Assembly (NCBI GenBank): GCA_946902985.2
Contig: OX336388.2
Coordinates: 287,410,526 to 287,474,525, forward strand
DNA from: Meconema thalassinum
Lineage: Eukaryota; Arthropoda; Insecta; Orthoptera; Tettigoniidae
Direction of reading: 5' to 3'
Length of the DNA: 64,000 nt
Shown: in pieces, positions 45,986 to 57,560 of the stretch
How the letters are laid out: each line of letters starts with the position of its first letter
Position numbering within the stretch: the stretch's first letter is position 1
Translations under genes and position numbers: made by a program
Notes under the pieces: generated by a model
Database searches by the model: none
What the model saw: the letters and a program-made list of their open reading frames with translations, nothing else
What the model was told of the DNA's origin: nothing

Positions 45986-47628
45986 CCCTTCGCTCCTAGC
46001 GATGCCTACCTGACAGGTTTCTATGGCGGTTATGGAACACGCTGCCAGGGGATGCCAAGATCTTGCCTCTCGCTCGTAGCATTGCCTAACTGACAGGTTT
46101 CTACGGCCGCTCTGCGCGGTTATGGAATACGCTGCCAGGGGATGCCAAGATCTTGCCTCTTCGCTCGTAGCAATGCCTACCTGACTGGTTTCTACGGCCG
46201 CTCTGCGCGGTTATGGAACGCGCTGCCAGGGGATGCCAAGATCTTGCCTATTCGCTCGTAGCAATGCCTACCTGACAGGTTTCTACGGCCGCTCTGCGCG
46301 GTTATGGAACGCGCTGCCAGGGGATGCCAAGATCTTGCCTCTTCGCTCGTAGCAATGCCTACCTGACAGGTTTCTACGGCCGCTCTGCGCGGTTATGGAA
46401 CACGCTGCCAGGGGATGACAAGATCTTGCCTCTTCGCTCGTAGCGATGCCTACCTGACAGGTTTCTACGGCCGCTCTGCGCGGTTATGGAACGCGCTGCC
46501 AGGGGATGCCAAGATCTTGCCTATACGCTCGTAGCAATGCCTAACTGACAGGTTTCTACGGCCGCTCTGCGTGGTTATGGAACGCGCTGCCAGGGGATGC
46601 CAAGATCTTGCCTATTCGCTCGTAGCAATGCCTAACTGACAGGTTTCTACGGCCGCTCTGCGCGGTTATGGAACGCGCTGCCAGGGGATGCAAAGATCTT
46701 GCCTATTCGCTCGTAGCGATGCCTACCTGTCAGGTTTCTACGGCCGCTCTGCGCGGTTATGGAACACGCTGCCTGGGGATGCCAAGATCTTGCCTCTTCG
46801 CTCGTAGCATTGCCTAACTGACAGGTTTCTACGGCCGCTCTGCGCGGTTATGGAACACGCTGCCAGGGGATGCCAAGATCTTGCCTCTTCGCTCGTAGCA
46901 ATGCCTACCGCCTACCTGACAGGTTTCTACGGCCGCTCTGCGCGGTTATGGAACACGCTGCCAGGGGATGCCAAGATCTTGCCTCTTCGCTCGTAGCAAC
47001 GCCTTCCTGACAGGTTTCTACGGCCGCTCTGCGCGGTTATGGAACACGCTGCCAGGGGATGCCAAGATCTTGCCCCTTCGCTCGTAGCAATGCCTACCTG
47101 ACAGGTTTCTACGGCCGCTCTGCGCGGTTATGGAACACGCTGCCAGGGGATGCCAAGATCTTGCCTCTTCGCTCGTAGCAATGCCTACCTGACAGGTTTC
47201 TACGGCCGCTCTGCGCGATTATGGAACACGCTGCCAGGGGATGCCAAGATCTTGCCTCTTTGCTCGTAGCAACGCCTACCTGTCAGGTTTCTACGGCCGC
47301 TCTGCGCGGCTATGGAACACGCTGCCAGGGGATGCCAAGATCTTGCCTCTTCGCTCGTAGCAATGCCTACCTGACTGGTTTCTACGGCCGCTCTGCGCGG
47401 TTATGGAACACGCTGCCAGGGGATGCCAAGATCTTGCCTCTTCGCTCGTATCAATGCCTACCTGACAGGTTTCTACGGCCGCTCTGCACGGCTATGGAAC
47501 ACGCTGCCAGGGGATGCCAAGATCTTGCCTCTTCGCTCGTAGCAATGCCTACCTGACAGGTTTCTACGGCCGCTCTGCACGGTTATGGAACACGCTGCCA
47601 GGGGATGCCAAGATCTTGCCTCTTTGGA
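45986..47628 (+). repeat. 91-bp tandem array, about 18 copies, derived from a non-LTR coding end
   Basis: Each unit holds GGTTATGGAACACGCTGCCA, GGGGATGCCAAGATCTTGCC, CTCGTAGCAATGCCTACC and GACAGGTTTCTACGGCCGCT. Eighteen CAAGATCTTGCC-type cores can be counted. The first unit lacks about a dozen bases and one unit (about 46907) has a short internal duplication; the rest are close to identical. One frame reads GFYGRSARLWNTLPGDAKIL, typical of the end of a non-LTR polymerase ORF, but 91 is not a multiple of three, so the array cannot code through. The last unit passes into the real 3' end of such an element. Confidence 0.95.
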
Positions 47629-47660
47629 AATTCAGGTCGTACATTAACAGTGCATTGTGA
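47546..47660 (+). pseudogene. C-terminal end of the non-LTR ORF from which the array grew
   Basis: The last repeat reads on as RLWNTLPGDAKILPLWKFRS and YINSAL to a TGA at 47658-47660. In CR1/Jockey-like elements the RT ORF ends in such an (R)xWNxLP motif. It shows which element supplied the repeat unit. Confidence 0.8.
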
Positions 47661-47965
47661 AAATAAACTTCTTTATGAGTGATTGAATGTCTCGCTGAGT
47701 GTCCGAATGAAATGAATGAATGTATGAAGTGATTGAGGTTATGAAAGTCCATACGTGAGGGAGGAAGTGAACGATGTTAATATTTACAATATGTAAATAG
47801 TGCAAATTTAATTGTAAAACATGTAAGAAACAAATGTAGATGTTCATTTTGCCAGTGAAACATAAATATGTATGTGGGACTTGCCCTGTTTCACTTGGTT
47901 TTCCACACTTCCAGTACGATTTATGGTGAATAATAATAATAATAATAATAAATGTTTCATCACTA
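47661..47965 (+). mobile_element. 3' UTR and AAT-repeat tail of the same non-LTR element
   Basis: About 270 bases of AT-rich, non-coding sequence ending in an AAT microsatellite (about 47928-47951), the usual 3' end of several insect non-LTR families. Confidence 0.7.
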
Positions 47966-48031
47966 CACATCGCGAGCCGGTATCCCTCTATGCGTCAGAT
48001 TACCTCTCAGCAATGTGCGCTTGCCACGTAA

Positions 48032-48475
48032 GAGCAAAAAGAGAGAGAGATTCTCCACAACATACTTGGTCCAAACTACAAGAACGGGATCTACGTAAGA
48101 AAATCCAGGCAAGAAATCTATTCTAAGATAGAGAAGATCACAATGCGCAAACGCAGGACTGGCTTCTACGGTCACTTGCGACGGATGGACGACTCTCGAT
48201 GTACAAAACGTATATTTTACAATTTCAACTCAAAACCAAAAACTAAAGTTCCCTGGTACGTTAACGTCAAGAAAGACCTCCAAGAAATGGGGCTACGACC
48301 AGATGACGCGCACAAACGAGACCTTCTCCGAACAAGCATCGTGACTTTTGGGACTTTCCGAGATGAGAAATGGATAACCGGTGCAAAGTGGTCGGATGAA
48401 CGCCGTGCTCGACACAGCAAGCTAATGAAAACCTACTGGATCAATCGTATATTGAATAAACGCCGGAATGCATAG
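48032..48475 (+). pseudogene. RTE-like non-LTR retrotransposon, C-terminal tail
   Basis: One open frame: REILHNILGPNYKNGIYVRK, EIYSKIEKITMRKRRTGFYG, HLRRMDDSRCTKRIFYNF, VPWYVNVKKDLQEMGL and ARHSKLMKTYWINRIL to a stop at 48473-48475. ILGP, FYGHLRRM and KKDLQE are hallmarks of the end of this RT family; the minus-strand fragment at 57763-58460 is a relative. The polymerase itself is missing, as in a 5'-truncated copy. Confidence 0.87.
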
Positions 48476-48515
48476 TGGAACTTCTCGTGGTCCCTAGTTG
48501 GCCGATTAGAGAAAA

Positions 48516-49998
48516 ACAAGATGTTCAGTAAAGTGCATATAGCCTAATTTCTCCTAAATGCCTGGTTATTGTTATAACTCTTTGTCCTTTTCAAGGGGTA
48601 TAATTGAATGTTGGTTATAGTAGCTTGTTGAAGTACAACGTGTTATACGGATAATAAACATGAATATGAGGTGCCCTTTTCTAGTACTACCTCTGTACAA
48701 CATTTCATTCATTTCGGTTTCACCGTGTTTGAATTGAATCGATTTGCACACATACATGGCCGCTATCTGCAAGCTCTTGGGCTGATGACTTAGAAGTTTA
48801 GTCAAAAGATGCTTCCCACAAAAAGGTATGTTGTTGAAAAATTTGGTAGAGATGAAATAATTAGGTTGGTTGTAACATTTGGGTGGCCGCAATTCCGTTT
48901 CCGTCAAGATGGCGGTGATATAAAACATGACACTGAGGTGCCATTTGCTGGTGCTACCTCTGTACCATATTTCGATCAATTTGGTTTTACCGTGTTAGAA
49001 TTGATAGGGGGAATCGATTTGCACACATACATGGCCGCCATGTGCAAACTATTGGACTGATGACCTTGTAGCTTGGTAAAAGAACGCTTCTCACATAAAA
49101 GTATGTGGTTGCAAAATTTGGTAGAGATCAGATGAATAGGTTGGTCGTAATTTGATTTAAGGTTTTAACATTTGGCTGTCCGCCATTACGTTTCCGTCAA
49201 GATGGCGGCGATATAAAACACGACACTGAGGTGCCCTTTGCTAGTGCTAACTCTGTACCAAATTTGGTTTAATTCGGTTTCACCGTGTTTGAATAGAAAG
49301 GGTGAATGTATTTGCACACATACATGGCCGCCATCTGCAAACTATTAGGCTGATGACCTTGTATTTCGGTCAAAGGATCTTTCGTACAGAAAGGTATAAT
49401 ATTGCAATATTTGGTAGAGATTAGATCATTAGGTTGTTTGTAATTTGATTTAAGCTTTTAATATTTAGGTGGCTGCCATTACATTTTCGTCAAGATGGCG
49501 GCGATATAAAACATGCCACAAAATGCCCTTTGCTAGTGCTATCTCTGTACCAAATTTTGTTCAATTCGGTTTCACCGTGTTTTAATTGATAGGGGGAATC
49601 GATTTGCACACATACATGGCCACCATCTGCAAACTATTGGGCTGATGACCTTGTAGTTTAGTTAAAAGAAGCTCGCCAAATAAATATATGTTGTTGGAAA
49701 ATTTGGTAGAGATCGGATGATTAGGTTAGTCGTAATTGGATTTAAGCTATGAACATTTGGGTGGCCGCCATTACGTTTTCGTCCAGATGGCGGCGATATA
49801 AAACATGGCACTGAGGAGCCCTTTGATAGTGCTATCTCTTTACCAAATTTCATTCAATTCGGTTTTACCGTGTTCGAATTGATAGGGGGGAAAGACATTC
49901 AGAGTACACACACTCACACACAGACAGACACATTCTTTTCGCCCTGTGTTGATCTCATAAGTCTAATTTCATTTTTGCAAAAATCGAAAGTAGGCTAA
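48516..49998 (-). mobile_element. Element W, copy 3
   Basis: The 3' end at 48516 (ACAAGATGTTCAGTAAAGTG; hairpin damaged) is followed rightward by four to five units of about 275 bp (GGCGGCGATATAAAACATG; AATTCGGTTTCACCGTGTT; CACATACATGGCCGCCATC), a short CA/GACA microsatellite (49900-49932), TGATCTCATAAGTCTAATTT and the reversed 5' hairpin to about 49998. The best copy for seeing the W unit. Confidence 0.85.
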
Positions 49999-50566
49999 TA
50001 AATAAATATTAACTGTGTAGAGTGTATGAGTTGCACGGGGAAGTAAGCTCTGATGACTTGATTACAGTGCAAATATTCAACCTATAAGTACTGGTGTAAA
50101 TAGTAGATACACAGAGATAAATGTGTGTGTTTATTCAAGTGTGAACCCCGAACCCGTCATAATGCAATTCCAAACTAATAATATTGTAGAGCGCCATACT
50201 GGGGGGCTCGCTGCTGGCAGAATTAATGCATTTAAACTCAGTATTAGACTACGTGATATTTTCAATAATGAAGTTATTCGCTCGGTAGTCATGAGTGTGG
50301 AAATGTGATTTATTGTGAGCTTCATAAAAATAATCTCATATTTACTCTAGCATTTTGTTGATAATATTGGCCGGTTGTTGATAGCTTTGCGGTTCTGAAC
50401 TGAATTACTGGATTAGCCTACATTAATAGAGTTGTTCACTATTCGGACCTGTGACTGACAAATGAATATCGCGAGCAATGAGGAGCATGGGGGAGGGGGG
50501 CATAGTGTAGAATTAGTCTGATAAACTGCGTTATTGTGATGTCTGTAGAAGTGTATCTGGAATTCA
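49999..50566. other. Unassigned sequence
   Basis: Nothing recognised. The short open frames have no family features. Confidence 0.4.
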
Positions 50567-50572
50567 GGTGTG

Positions 50573-51323
50573 AGTAGTGGTCTAAGGGTAGTCTGTGCTT
50601 CACCCTACGCGGCTGCGCCAAAGAAGCGACGCCTGGCGTCCATGTTAAATTTATCGATATTTCGCGAACCAGTGATCGGATTTTGACGTGTGAGCTATCA
50701 TATGACTCGGGGTGACGCCCCCACTTCTATGGGTTATTTTCTAACATTTTGACAAAGGGCCCAACTATATATTTAGTAAATTTTAATTTTTTGACTTTTT
50801 AATTTTATTTAATGTTTTAATTTATTTCATATGTCATTTTATTTATTATTTTTATTTAGTTTATAAATTTTGCCAAAAGACCTAACTACACATTTGAAAA
50901 TGTTAAATTTTTACTTTTGAATTTTATTTAATGTTAAAAAATGTATTTCTATAATTTTACTTATTGTTTATTTTCTTTTGATTTTGACAGAGGGCCTAAC
51001 TGCATATTTTGGATTTTGACTTTTTAATTTTATTTTATGTTGTAAATTATTATTATTCTAATTTTTATTTATTAATTCTTTTTTGTTTTTGCCAAAGAGC
51101 CTAACTACACATTTTGAAAATTTTGATTTTTTGACTTTTGGATTTTCTTTAATGTTTTCAATTTATCATTTATATAGTTTTTATTTATTTTTAATATGAC
51201 ACCTCACACGTCCAAATCCGTTTATTGGTTGGCGAAATATTGATAAATTTAATATGGACGCCCGGCGTCGCTTTTTGGGCGCAGCCACGCCGTGTGAAGC
51301 AGGACTGCCCTTAGACCACTACT
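50573..51323. mobile_element. Element V: small TIR element with 6-bp target duplication, relative of Z
   Basis: Inverted termini of about 130 bp: AGTAGTGGTCTAAGGGTAGT at 50573 and its complement ending CCTTAGACCACTACT at 51323. GGTGTG occurs at 50567-50572 and 51324-51329. Inside are about four diverged units of about 115 bp, each with GCCTAACTACA-like cores and AT-rich runs. The TIR start AGTAGTG, the sequence CAGTGATCGGATTTTGACGT and the GCCTAACTACA core are shared with Z. No coding capacity. Confidence 0.88.
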
Positions 51324-51349
51324 GGTGTGGATTGTAAATACTGTAAGAT

Positions 51350-51515
51350 GGCCGTGGATCCATCCCAGCATTTGCCTAGAATAGTAGCGGGGAAACCACG
51401 GATAATCACATCTCGGATGGCTGAGGTGCCCCAAGCCCACCTCTTCTCTGTATTGTCTCATGAGGCTGAGTGTATAATATCTTGGCAGAGGCGGCAATAG
51501 AACCCGGACCTCAGG
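51350..51515 (-). mobile_element. SINE-like fragment (S2-type)
   Basis: Reversed B-box-like AATAGAACCCGGACC near 51497, GGAAACCACGGATAATCACA and GGATGGCTGAGGTG are shared with the S2 copy at 18642. Incomplete. Confidence 0.55.
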
Positions 51516-52555
51516 GGTATTAATAATAATAAGAAGAAGAAGGAACAGAAAAGGACAAAACATTGAAATAGGCTCGTGGGCCCTAGACGACCGAAACGAA
51601 AATATTAATAATAATATAGTATGGCCTCGGGTGCCGGTTGCAAGCTTTGTTATTTGACACCCAGAGGGCAGCTTGCATGTTGAATGTTACTGTTCCTTGG
51701 AGCACTATGAAATTCAAGGAGGTTAGATATCTAAGCTCCTTGACACTATAGCGCTTTCTAGAAGAGAAAGGAGATTAATTTTGCCATTATGAACACGGCC
51801 TACTGAATTCAAATGTGTTCTTTAACATGCCAACAACATATGACATGCGTGTCGTGATTGTTGTCGCCTTTCAAAAATCCAGGAGCAAACCTGCAAGCTT
51901 GGGGTTGGTAATCCGACACGATAACCACTCACCCACCTCAGGATTGCTAGCCACTGCACCACAATGCACACAAGTAGAACACAGAATTTTGCGGAAGAAA
52001 GCAAGGAACGGAATTATGTCTATGCTAATACCAAGTTGCAGATAAATTGAATCCAATTCAGTTTCCAGTTTGTAATTCTCCGCGAGACGAAGTTCGATCG
52101 CGAGAGTTTATTTACATCTGCGGACTCCTTAGCAAGGGAATTGTTTTATTTCGCGGCTGGCTCCACGTTGTTCTTTGAGCGAGTTCTATCGTCTTCCTTC
52201 CGCAAAGGAAATGGATTCTGTGAAGAGATGGGCTTCAGCAAATACACTGAACGTTGTTTCAATTTCAAGCTGCGACCTCCAGGTGTGGTTCCTGCGCTCT
52301 TTTAGACCGTGTTAAAATGTCATGGTAGGTTCCTCAGTTTATAGTAAAACCATCATTACTTTCGACTTGACGTTTATGTGATACCCTGGAGTTGTCTGGC
52401 GGTCAGAAGGAAAATCACTTTAACTAGCCAATCACAGGCAGCCATTTAAATCTATATATCACGTCAAATCGAGTTTCGTTCGCGATGTCGGGATTTAGCA
52501 AAGGAAACTGTAGCCTGGCACTAAAACGTCATTTCGGAAATAATGATGGCTTTAC
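51516..52555. other. Unassigned sequence, perhaps one SINE scrap
   Basis: No gene recognised. The stretch at about 51825-51965 (AACATGCCAACAACATATGA ... CACTGCACCACAATGC) looks like a degraded tRNA-derived repeat. Confidence 0.35.
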
Positions 52556-52559
52556 TATA

Positions 52560-52892
52560 GGAGCTGCGACAACGCGGTCACTAGTCCCGTGTAACTTACT
52601 CTGGGTCAGGAATGGAATGAATGAAGCCCCCATTTAGCGGCGAGGATAAGAACTGTGCCGGTTGCCGAAGCCTGTGGCACTCCTCTGGGGCAATGATTGA
52701 ATAAATGACAGATGAAATGAAAGTGGAGAGTGTTGCTGGAATGAAATATTGACAGGGAAAACCGGAGTACCCGGAGAAAAACCTATCTGTATCCGCTTTG
52801 TCCAGCACAAATCTCACATGGAGTGACCGGGATTTGAACCACGGACCCCAGCGGTGATAGGCCGGCGTGCTGCCGCCTAAGCCACGGAGGCT
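52560..52892 (-). mobile_element. tRNA-derived SINE (minus strand)
   Basis: Reversed B box GGGATTTGAACCACGGACC at about 52831 and reversed A-box region (CCGCCTAAGCCACGGAGGC). The body has GGGAAAACCGGAGTACCCGG and GCGACAACGCGGTCAC. The conserved GAAAACCGGAGTACCCGGAG block is of a kind seen in insect SINEs. Confidence 0.65.
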
Positions 52893-53745
52893 TCAATCTG
52901 TCTGATAACCGGTGTTAATTATGATGGCTGTATTAATGTGTGTTATCTGTAATCGAGGTAAGGACTGCAGACGATCAATTTCAAGTAGTTCTTACTTTTG
53001 CTACCAAATGCTACCGTCAACGACCCCTATCTGTGAACTTGGCTATTAGATGCCACCGCAACCGGCACCTGCCATAAATCTATGGCATGGGCCGTCCGGC
53101 TTTACTTCCCCTCCGGAGGAAAGCAAACTGAGGGATTTTAACGCTCTTAAAATATCAGGCTAGGAAAGCATTCCACAAAAAAAAATCTATTGACATCGAA
53201 TATAGATTTAGGTATTAGGAAGTCATTTTTGAAATCTTTTGTCTGGAGCGTGGCGCTCTATGGAAGTGAAACTTGGACTATTGGTGCAGCAGAAAAGAGG
53301 AGAATTGAAGCCTTTGAAATGTGGTGTTACAGGAGAATGATGAAGATCAGATGTGTAGATAGGGTTACAAACGAAGAGGTATTAAGACGATTGGGAGAGG
53401 AGAAATGTTACTGACTACTGCTAATGAAGAGAAGAGATAGTTTGGTAGGACACTTACTAAGACACCCAGGAATAGGAAGCTTAGTTATGGAAGGAAGGGT
53501 CGAGGACAAGAACTGTAAGGGTAGACCAAGATTAGAATATGTTAAACAGGTTGCCTCGGATGTAGGGTGTGGTAGCTATGTAGTGATGAAACGATTTCCT
53601 CAGGACAGGAAGGCATGGAAGCTGCATCAAACCTGTCAAAAGACTGAAGATTTAAACAACAACAAAAAATCCGACGACATTGGCCGGGTTTGAACTCAGG
53701 ATCTAGGACATAGAAGCTCAGCATGCTACCTACTACGCCAACTGT
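52893..53745 (-). mobile_element. SINE family S1, copy 4, split by a non-LTR fragment
   Basis: 3' part at 52893-53151 (GATAACCGGTGTTAATTATG ... CGCTCTTAAAA); 5' tRNA-like part at about 53668-53745 (AATCCGACGACATTGGCC, GGGTTTGAACTCAGGATC). The two halves join at the A-run that is continuous in the copies at 23130 and 23590. Confidence 0.82.
53152..53667 (+). pseudogene. Non-LTR retrotransposon C-terminal fragment inserted in a SINE
   Basis: Two frames: SNIDLGIRKSFLKSFVWSVA, LYGSETWTIGAAEKRRIEAF, EMWCYRRMMKIRCVDRV and NEEVLRRLGEE to a stop near 53414; then SLVGHLLRHPGIGSLVMEG, GRPRLEYVKQVASDVGCGSY and RFPQDRKAWKLHQTC. It ends in AAACAACAAC. Same element as 45050-45515 plus 43595-43717. 5'-truncated and inserted in an A-run of the S1 SINE. 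Confidence 0.9.
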
Positions 53746-53845
53746 TAAAATGTAAAAACTAAATTGAATTCTTCAGACAAAGCGTTCTGAAGGTAATCAT
53801 GTGTAAAACCAACCGAAATGCTAATCTCCTTCGTACCGTGATGAT

Positions 53846-53919
53846 TTTCACATCTTGCAAAAATGAGGAAAAAGTAGACTTAAGGGATCGATCGTGGCAA
53901 ATGTCTGTCTGTCTGTCCT

Positions 53920-53956
<37 letters not shown>

Positions 53957-55180
53957 ATTTGTGTGTGTCCCCGTCCAACCAACTCCTAAACGGCTGGAGC
54001 AATCGAAACCAAATTTGGTATGAGTAAAGATCTATACCTGAATATCTCAAGACCATACATGAAAATGACGTCAGTGCTCCCCAGATAATAATGCTTCAGT
54101 TTAATTTCCAGGAGGCCAAACATGACAGTGCTGCCAAAGTGATTTTAGGCCTGCTCATAGGTCCAATATTTAAAGGCATATAACTTCTACATCATCAATT
54201 AGATTTCAACCAAATTTCGTATGTACTATGTGTACCATAATATATGTGACTGAGCGTATTCTTAAGAGCCACCAGGGCTGCCAACAGTTAATAAATGCTC
54301 TCTCTATTTTTTATCCAAATACCAATATATCAGAAAGTATGCAAGCCGACAGTTTTAAACTATGCACACGTGTCGTACCTAACATTCTAGGTTAATGTGG
54401 AGTAACTAATATACGGCAGTGCTACCAACATGATTCTAAGCCTGCTGATAAGACAAATTTTTATACATATGTAACTTCTATTCTATCAATTGGATTTCAA
54501 CCGAATTTCGTATATGCTATGTGTACCATAACAGATTTGACTATACATATTCTTAAGAGCAACAAGGGCTGCCAACTGTTAATAAATGCTGTCTCTATTT
54601 TTGTTATCCTAATACCAATATGTTAGAAAGTATGCAAGCCAACAGCTCTAAACTTTGCATACCTATAGTACCTGACATTCTAGATTATTTTGGAGTAACT
54701 AATATACGTCAGTGCTGCCAACATGAGTCTAAGCCTGCTGATAGGTCCAATATTAAAATACATGTAACTTCTATACTAACTAATGGATTTCATCAAAAAT
54801 TGGCACAACAATAGCTCATATTATTTCAGATTATTTCTGACCAACACATGAATGACATTGTTGCCAACATGATTTTACGACGGCTGATATATCCAATGTC
54901 TAACTGCATGCATCTTCCATGCTATCCTATGACTTCAAAGGAATTTCGTATTCTGTACCTTAAGAGATCGAACTAAGAATATATTCAGCCACCAGGGCTG
55001 CCAACTGAGGTGCTGTCTTAGGCTACATTATGCCAGGTATATTTGGAACTAATTAGACATGTTGATAATAACAATTTAATTTCGTCATTATTATAGAGAG
55101 ATCCATATAGATTAAGCATTGGCATGAATCTTAAATTTTAAGAAAAGTAGGCTCTTTAGTTCGTCATGGAACCTCTTGTT
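53846..55180 (+). mobile_element. Element Y, copy 4
   Basis: Begins inside the 5' hairpin (TTTTCACATCTTGCAAAAAT; terminal AGCCTAC lost), with a long TCTG microsatellite (53903-53956), CTAAACGGCTGGAGCAATCG, about four units and the 3' end TAGTTCGTCATGGAACCTCT then TGTT at 55180. Confidence 0.83.
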
Positions 55181-55470
55181 GTATTATGTGATGGAACATC
55201 GAGGAATTATTTCGTTTTAGAGGCTTTTAAACATCATGGCAATGTAACCCTGTGCAGTTGGGTTTGAGTGGATGGAATTTCTCTGTTAACCTGTGTCATT
55301 GTGATGGTAATTGTGCTTTGATTTGGATAGGAGGTAGTCATGGCGTTTATTCAGGTAACATCCCAGCATTTGTCTGGGCTTTTGCCCGTCTAGAGTTAAG
55401 AGTGGCCTAGGGGCTCTTATGGGCTTCTACATTTACTGGACTCTCCTAGAATTGATCTCTTCAAACTATA
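55181..55470. other. Unassigned sequence
   Basis: Nothing recognised between Y copy 4 and the mariner-like left end. Confidence 0.4.
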
Positions 55471-55529
55471 TACAGGGTGTCCCACCTAACTTTGCGACCT
55501 CAAATATTATCGAAATGAAACAAGATTTG

Positions 55530-56649
55530 AACAAGATGTTCCGTGACGAACTAAAGAGCCTACTTTTCATGCCAATGATTATTCTACAGTATATGAACCT
55601 ATCTAGAATAATGAAGAAATTAAGTTGCTAATATCGAAATTTCTAATTATTTCGAAATATTGTATACCTTGCATAATGTAGCCTAATAGAGCACTACAGT
55701 TGGCAGCCCTGATGACTGAATATATTCTTAGTTCCATCTCTTAAGGTACAGAATACAAAATTTGGTTGAAGTCCAATGAATAGCATGGACGTTACATGCA
55801 GTTAAACATTGGGTCTAACAGCGTGCGTAAAATCATGTTGGCAACAATGTCATGCATGTATTGGTCAGAAATAATCTGAAATAATATGATCTATTGTTGT
55901 GCCAATTTTGAATGAAATCCATTAGTTAGTATAGATGTTACATGCATTTTAAAATTGGAACTATCAGCAGGCTTAGAATCATGTTGGCAGCACTGACGTA
56001 CATTAGTTAGTCCAAATGCATCTAGAATGCCAGGTACTATACGTGTGCAAAGTTTAGAGCTATTGGCTTGCATACTTTCTGATATATTAGTATTTGGATA
56101 AAATAAATTATGAGAATTTATTAACAGTTGGCAGCCCTGGTGGGTCTTAAGAATAGTCATATCTGGTTATGTATGCATACAACATACGAAATTTGGTTGA
56201 ATTCCAGTTGATAGTGTAGATGTTATGTGCATTTAAAAATTGGACCAATCAGCAGGTTTATAATCATTTTGGCAACACAGCGATGTATGGCCTCCTGGAA
56301 ATTAAACTGCAATATTATTATCTATACGTATGCCAATTTTGAAATAGCTCCCATTCATACCTTCCATGATATCCAACATGGAGCTCAAATTTCAATTGCG
56401 ATTTTTTAGCAGTTGGTAGCACTGACATCATTTTCAAATATGGCCGTGAGATATTCGGGTATAGACCTTTACTCCTACCAAATTTTGTTTTGATTGCTCC
56501 AGCCGTTTAGGAGTTGATAGGGGGGGGGGGACACACGCACAGCCAGACTGACAGACAGAAGGACAGACAGACAGACAGACACACATTTGCCCGATCTCAT
56601 AAGTCTACTTTTTCCTCATTTTTGCAAAATGTGAAAAGTAGGCTAAAAA
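55530..56649 (-). mobile_element. Element Y, copy 5
   Basis: The 3' end at 55530 (ACAAGATGTTCCGTGACGAA; stem GTTC/GAAC) is followed by about three units, CAGCCGTTTAGGAGTTGATA, a G-run, the GACA microsatellite (56530-56582), GATCTCATAAGTCTACTTTT and the complete reversed 5' hairpin ending GTAGGCTAAAAA at 56649. This copy has an intact 5' terminus, useful for comparison with 27675-30539. Confidence 0.88.
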
Positions 56650-57060
56650 TCTACTTGCGCAGGAATGTAGCCACGTCAGGGGGTCACACAATGGGAGGAT
56701 ATGCACAATCCAGGAAATTATAACAATATCACATTCAACGCAAAGCTACCTTTTTTTAAATGGAACATGCATGTTTTTTCTTCAAAATCAAGAGTAAACA
56801 TACAATTAATGATAACAGAATTGGTTTCACATCTCTAAACCCCGTAACTTCTGAAATAACTAACGTTGTAGAGGATGGCAATGGAGACACTGTTTGTCAA
56901 GTTTAACAAATGTGTAGAACTGTACACATAGTTCAAAATGTACAATTACCGATTTCCTAATCAAACTTGTGGCCTATAGCTTAAAGAAACGCCATGTTTT
57001 TAAATTACATCCAGCACGGAAGAGACATTCACAAGTAAGCAGTAACATCTTAACAGATGA

Positions 57061-57560
57061 AACTGTGTCACTTCAGCGGATGTTCAATATGACCACCGTT
57101 TGCATCAATGCACTTCTGTAGACGGTGAACAACAGAGCGTTGTACTGATCCCAGTGTTTCCACAGATATTTCCGCACACGCCGATGTAAAACGCTGTTGC
57201 ATATTCGCTATTGTTGTTGGGACTTCCTGATAGACTACCTTGCAATGCGCTCCAGAGAAAGTAGTCTAATGGCGTCAAGTCGAGGGACCGTGCTGGCCAT
57301 CTCACAGGACCACAACGCCTATCCACCGATTTGGAAACTTCTCATCCATTACATCTCTGCAACACGTGCGAAATGTGCGGGGCACCCATCATGCTGGAAC
57401 CACATTGATACACGAGTTTCCAATCCCACGTCCTCCATGAGAAGGGGTGAAGTGTCTTGAAGAAATAATGCATATCGCTGTTCGTTTAGTGTTCCCTGAT
57501 AAAAATGGGGACCTGCAATACGGTTGCCAGTGATACCGCACCAAACATTGATACTCCACT
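57061..57560 (-). pseudogene. Mariner-like transposase remnant
   Basis: Minus strand, in shifted frames: QRQWSINVWCGITGNRIAGP, YQGTLNEQRYALFLQDTSPL, MWFQHDGCPAHFARV (second catalytic D), then RWPARSLDLTPLDYFLWSAL (third catalytic D, DLTPLD type). The N-terminal DNA-binding domain is missing and stops interrupt the rest. WPARSxDLTPLDxFLW marks a family widespread in insects. Not functional. Confidence 0.8.

Noticed and set aside
47221..47556. A 111-codon repetitive protein
   Set aside because: Reads through 91-bp tandem units in shifting frames; not a conserved protein.
45986..47628. CRISPR array or centromeric satellite
   Set aside because: No spacers, so not CRISPR; the unit derives from a retrotransposon ORF and the array is only 1.6 kb, so a centromeric role has no support.
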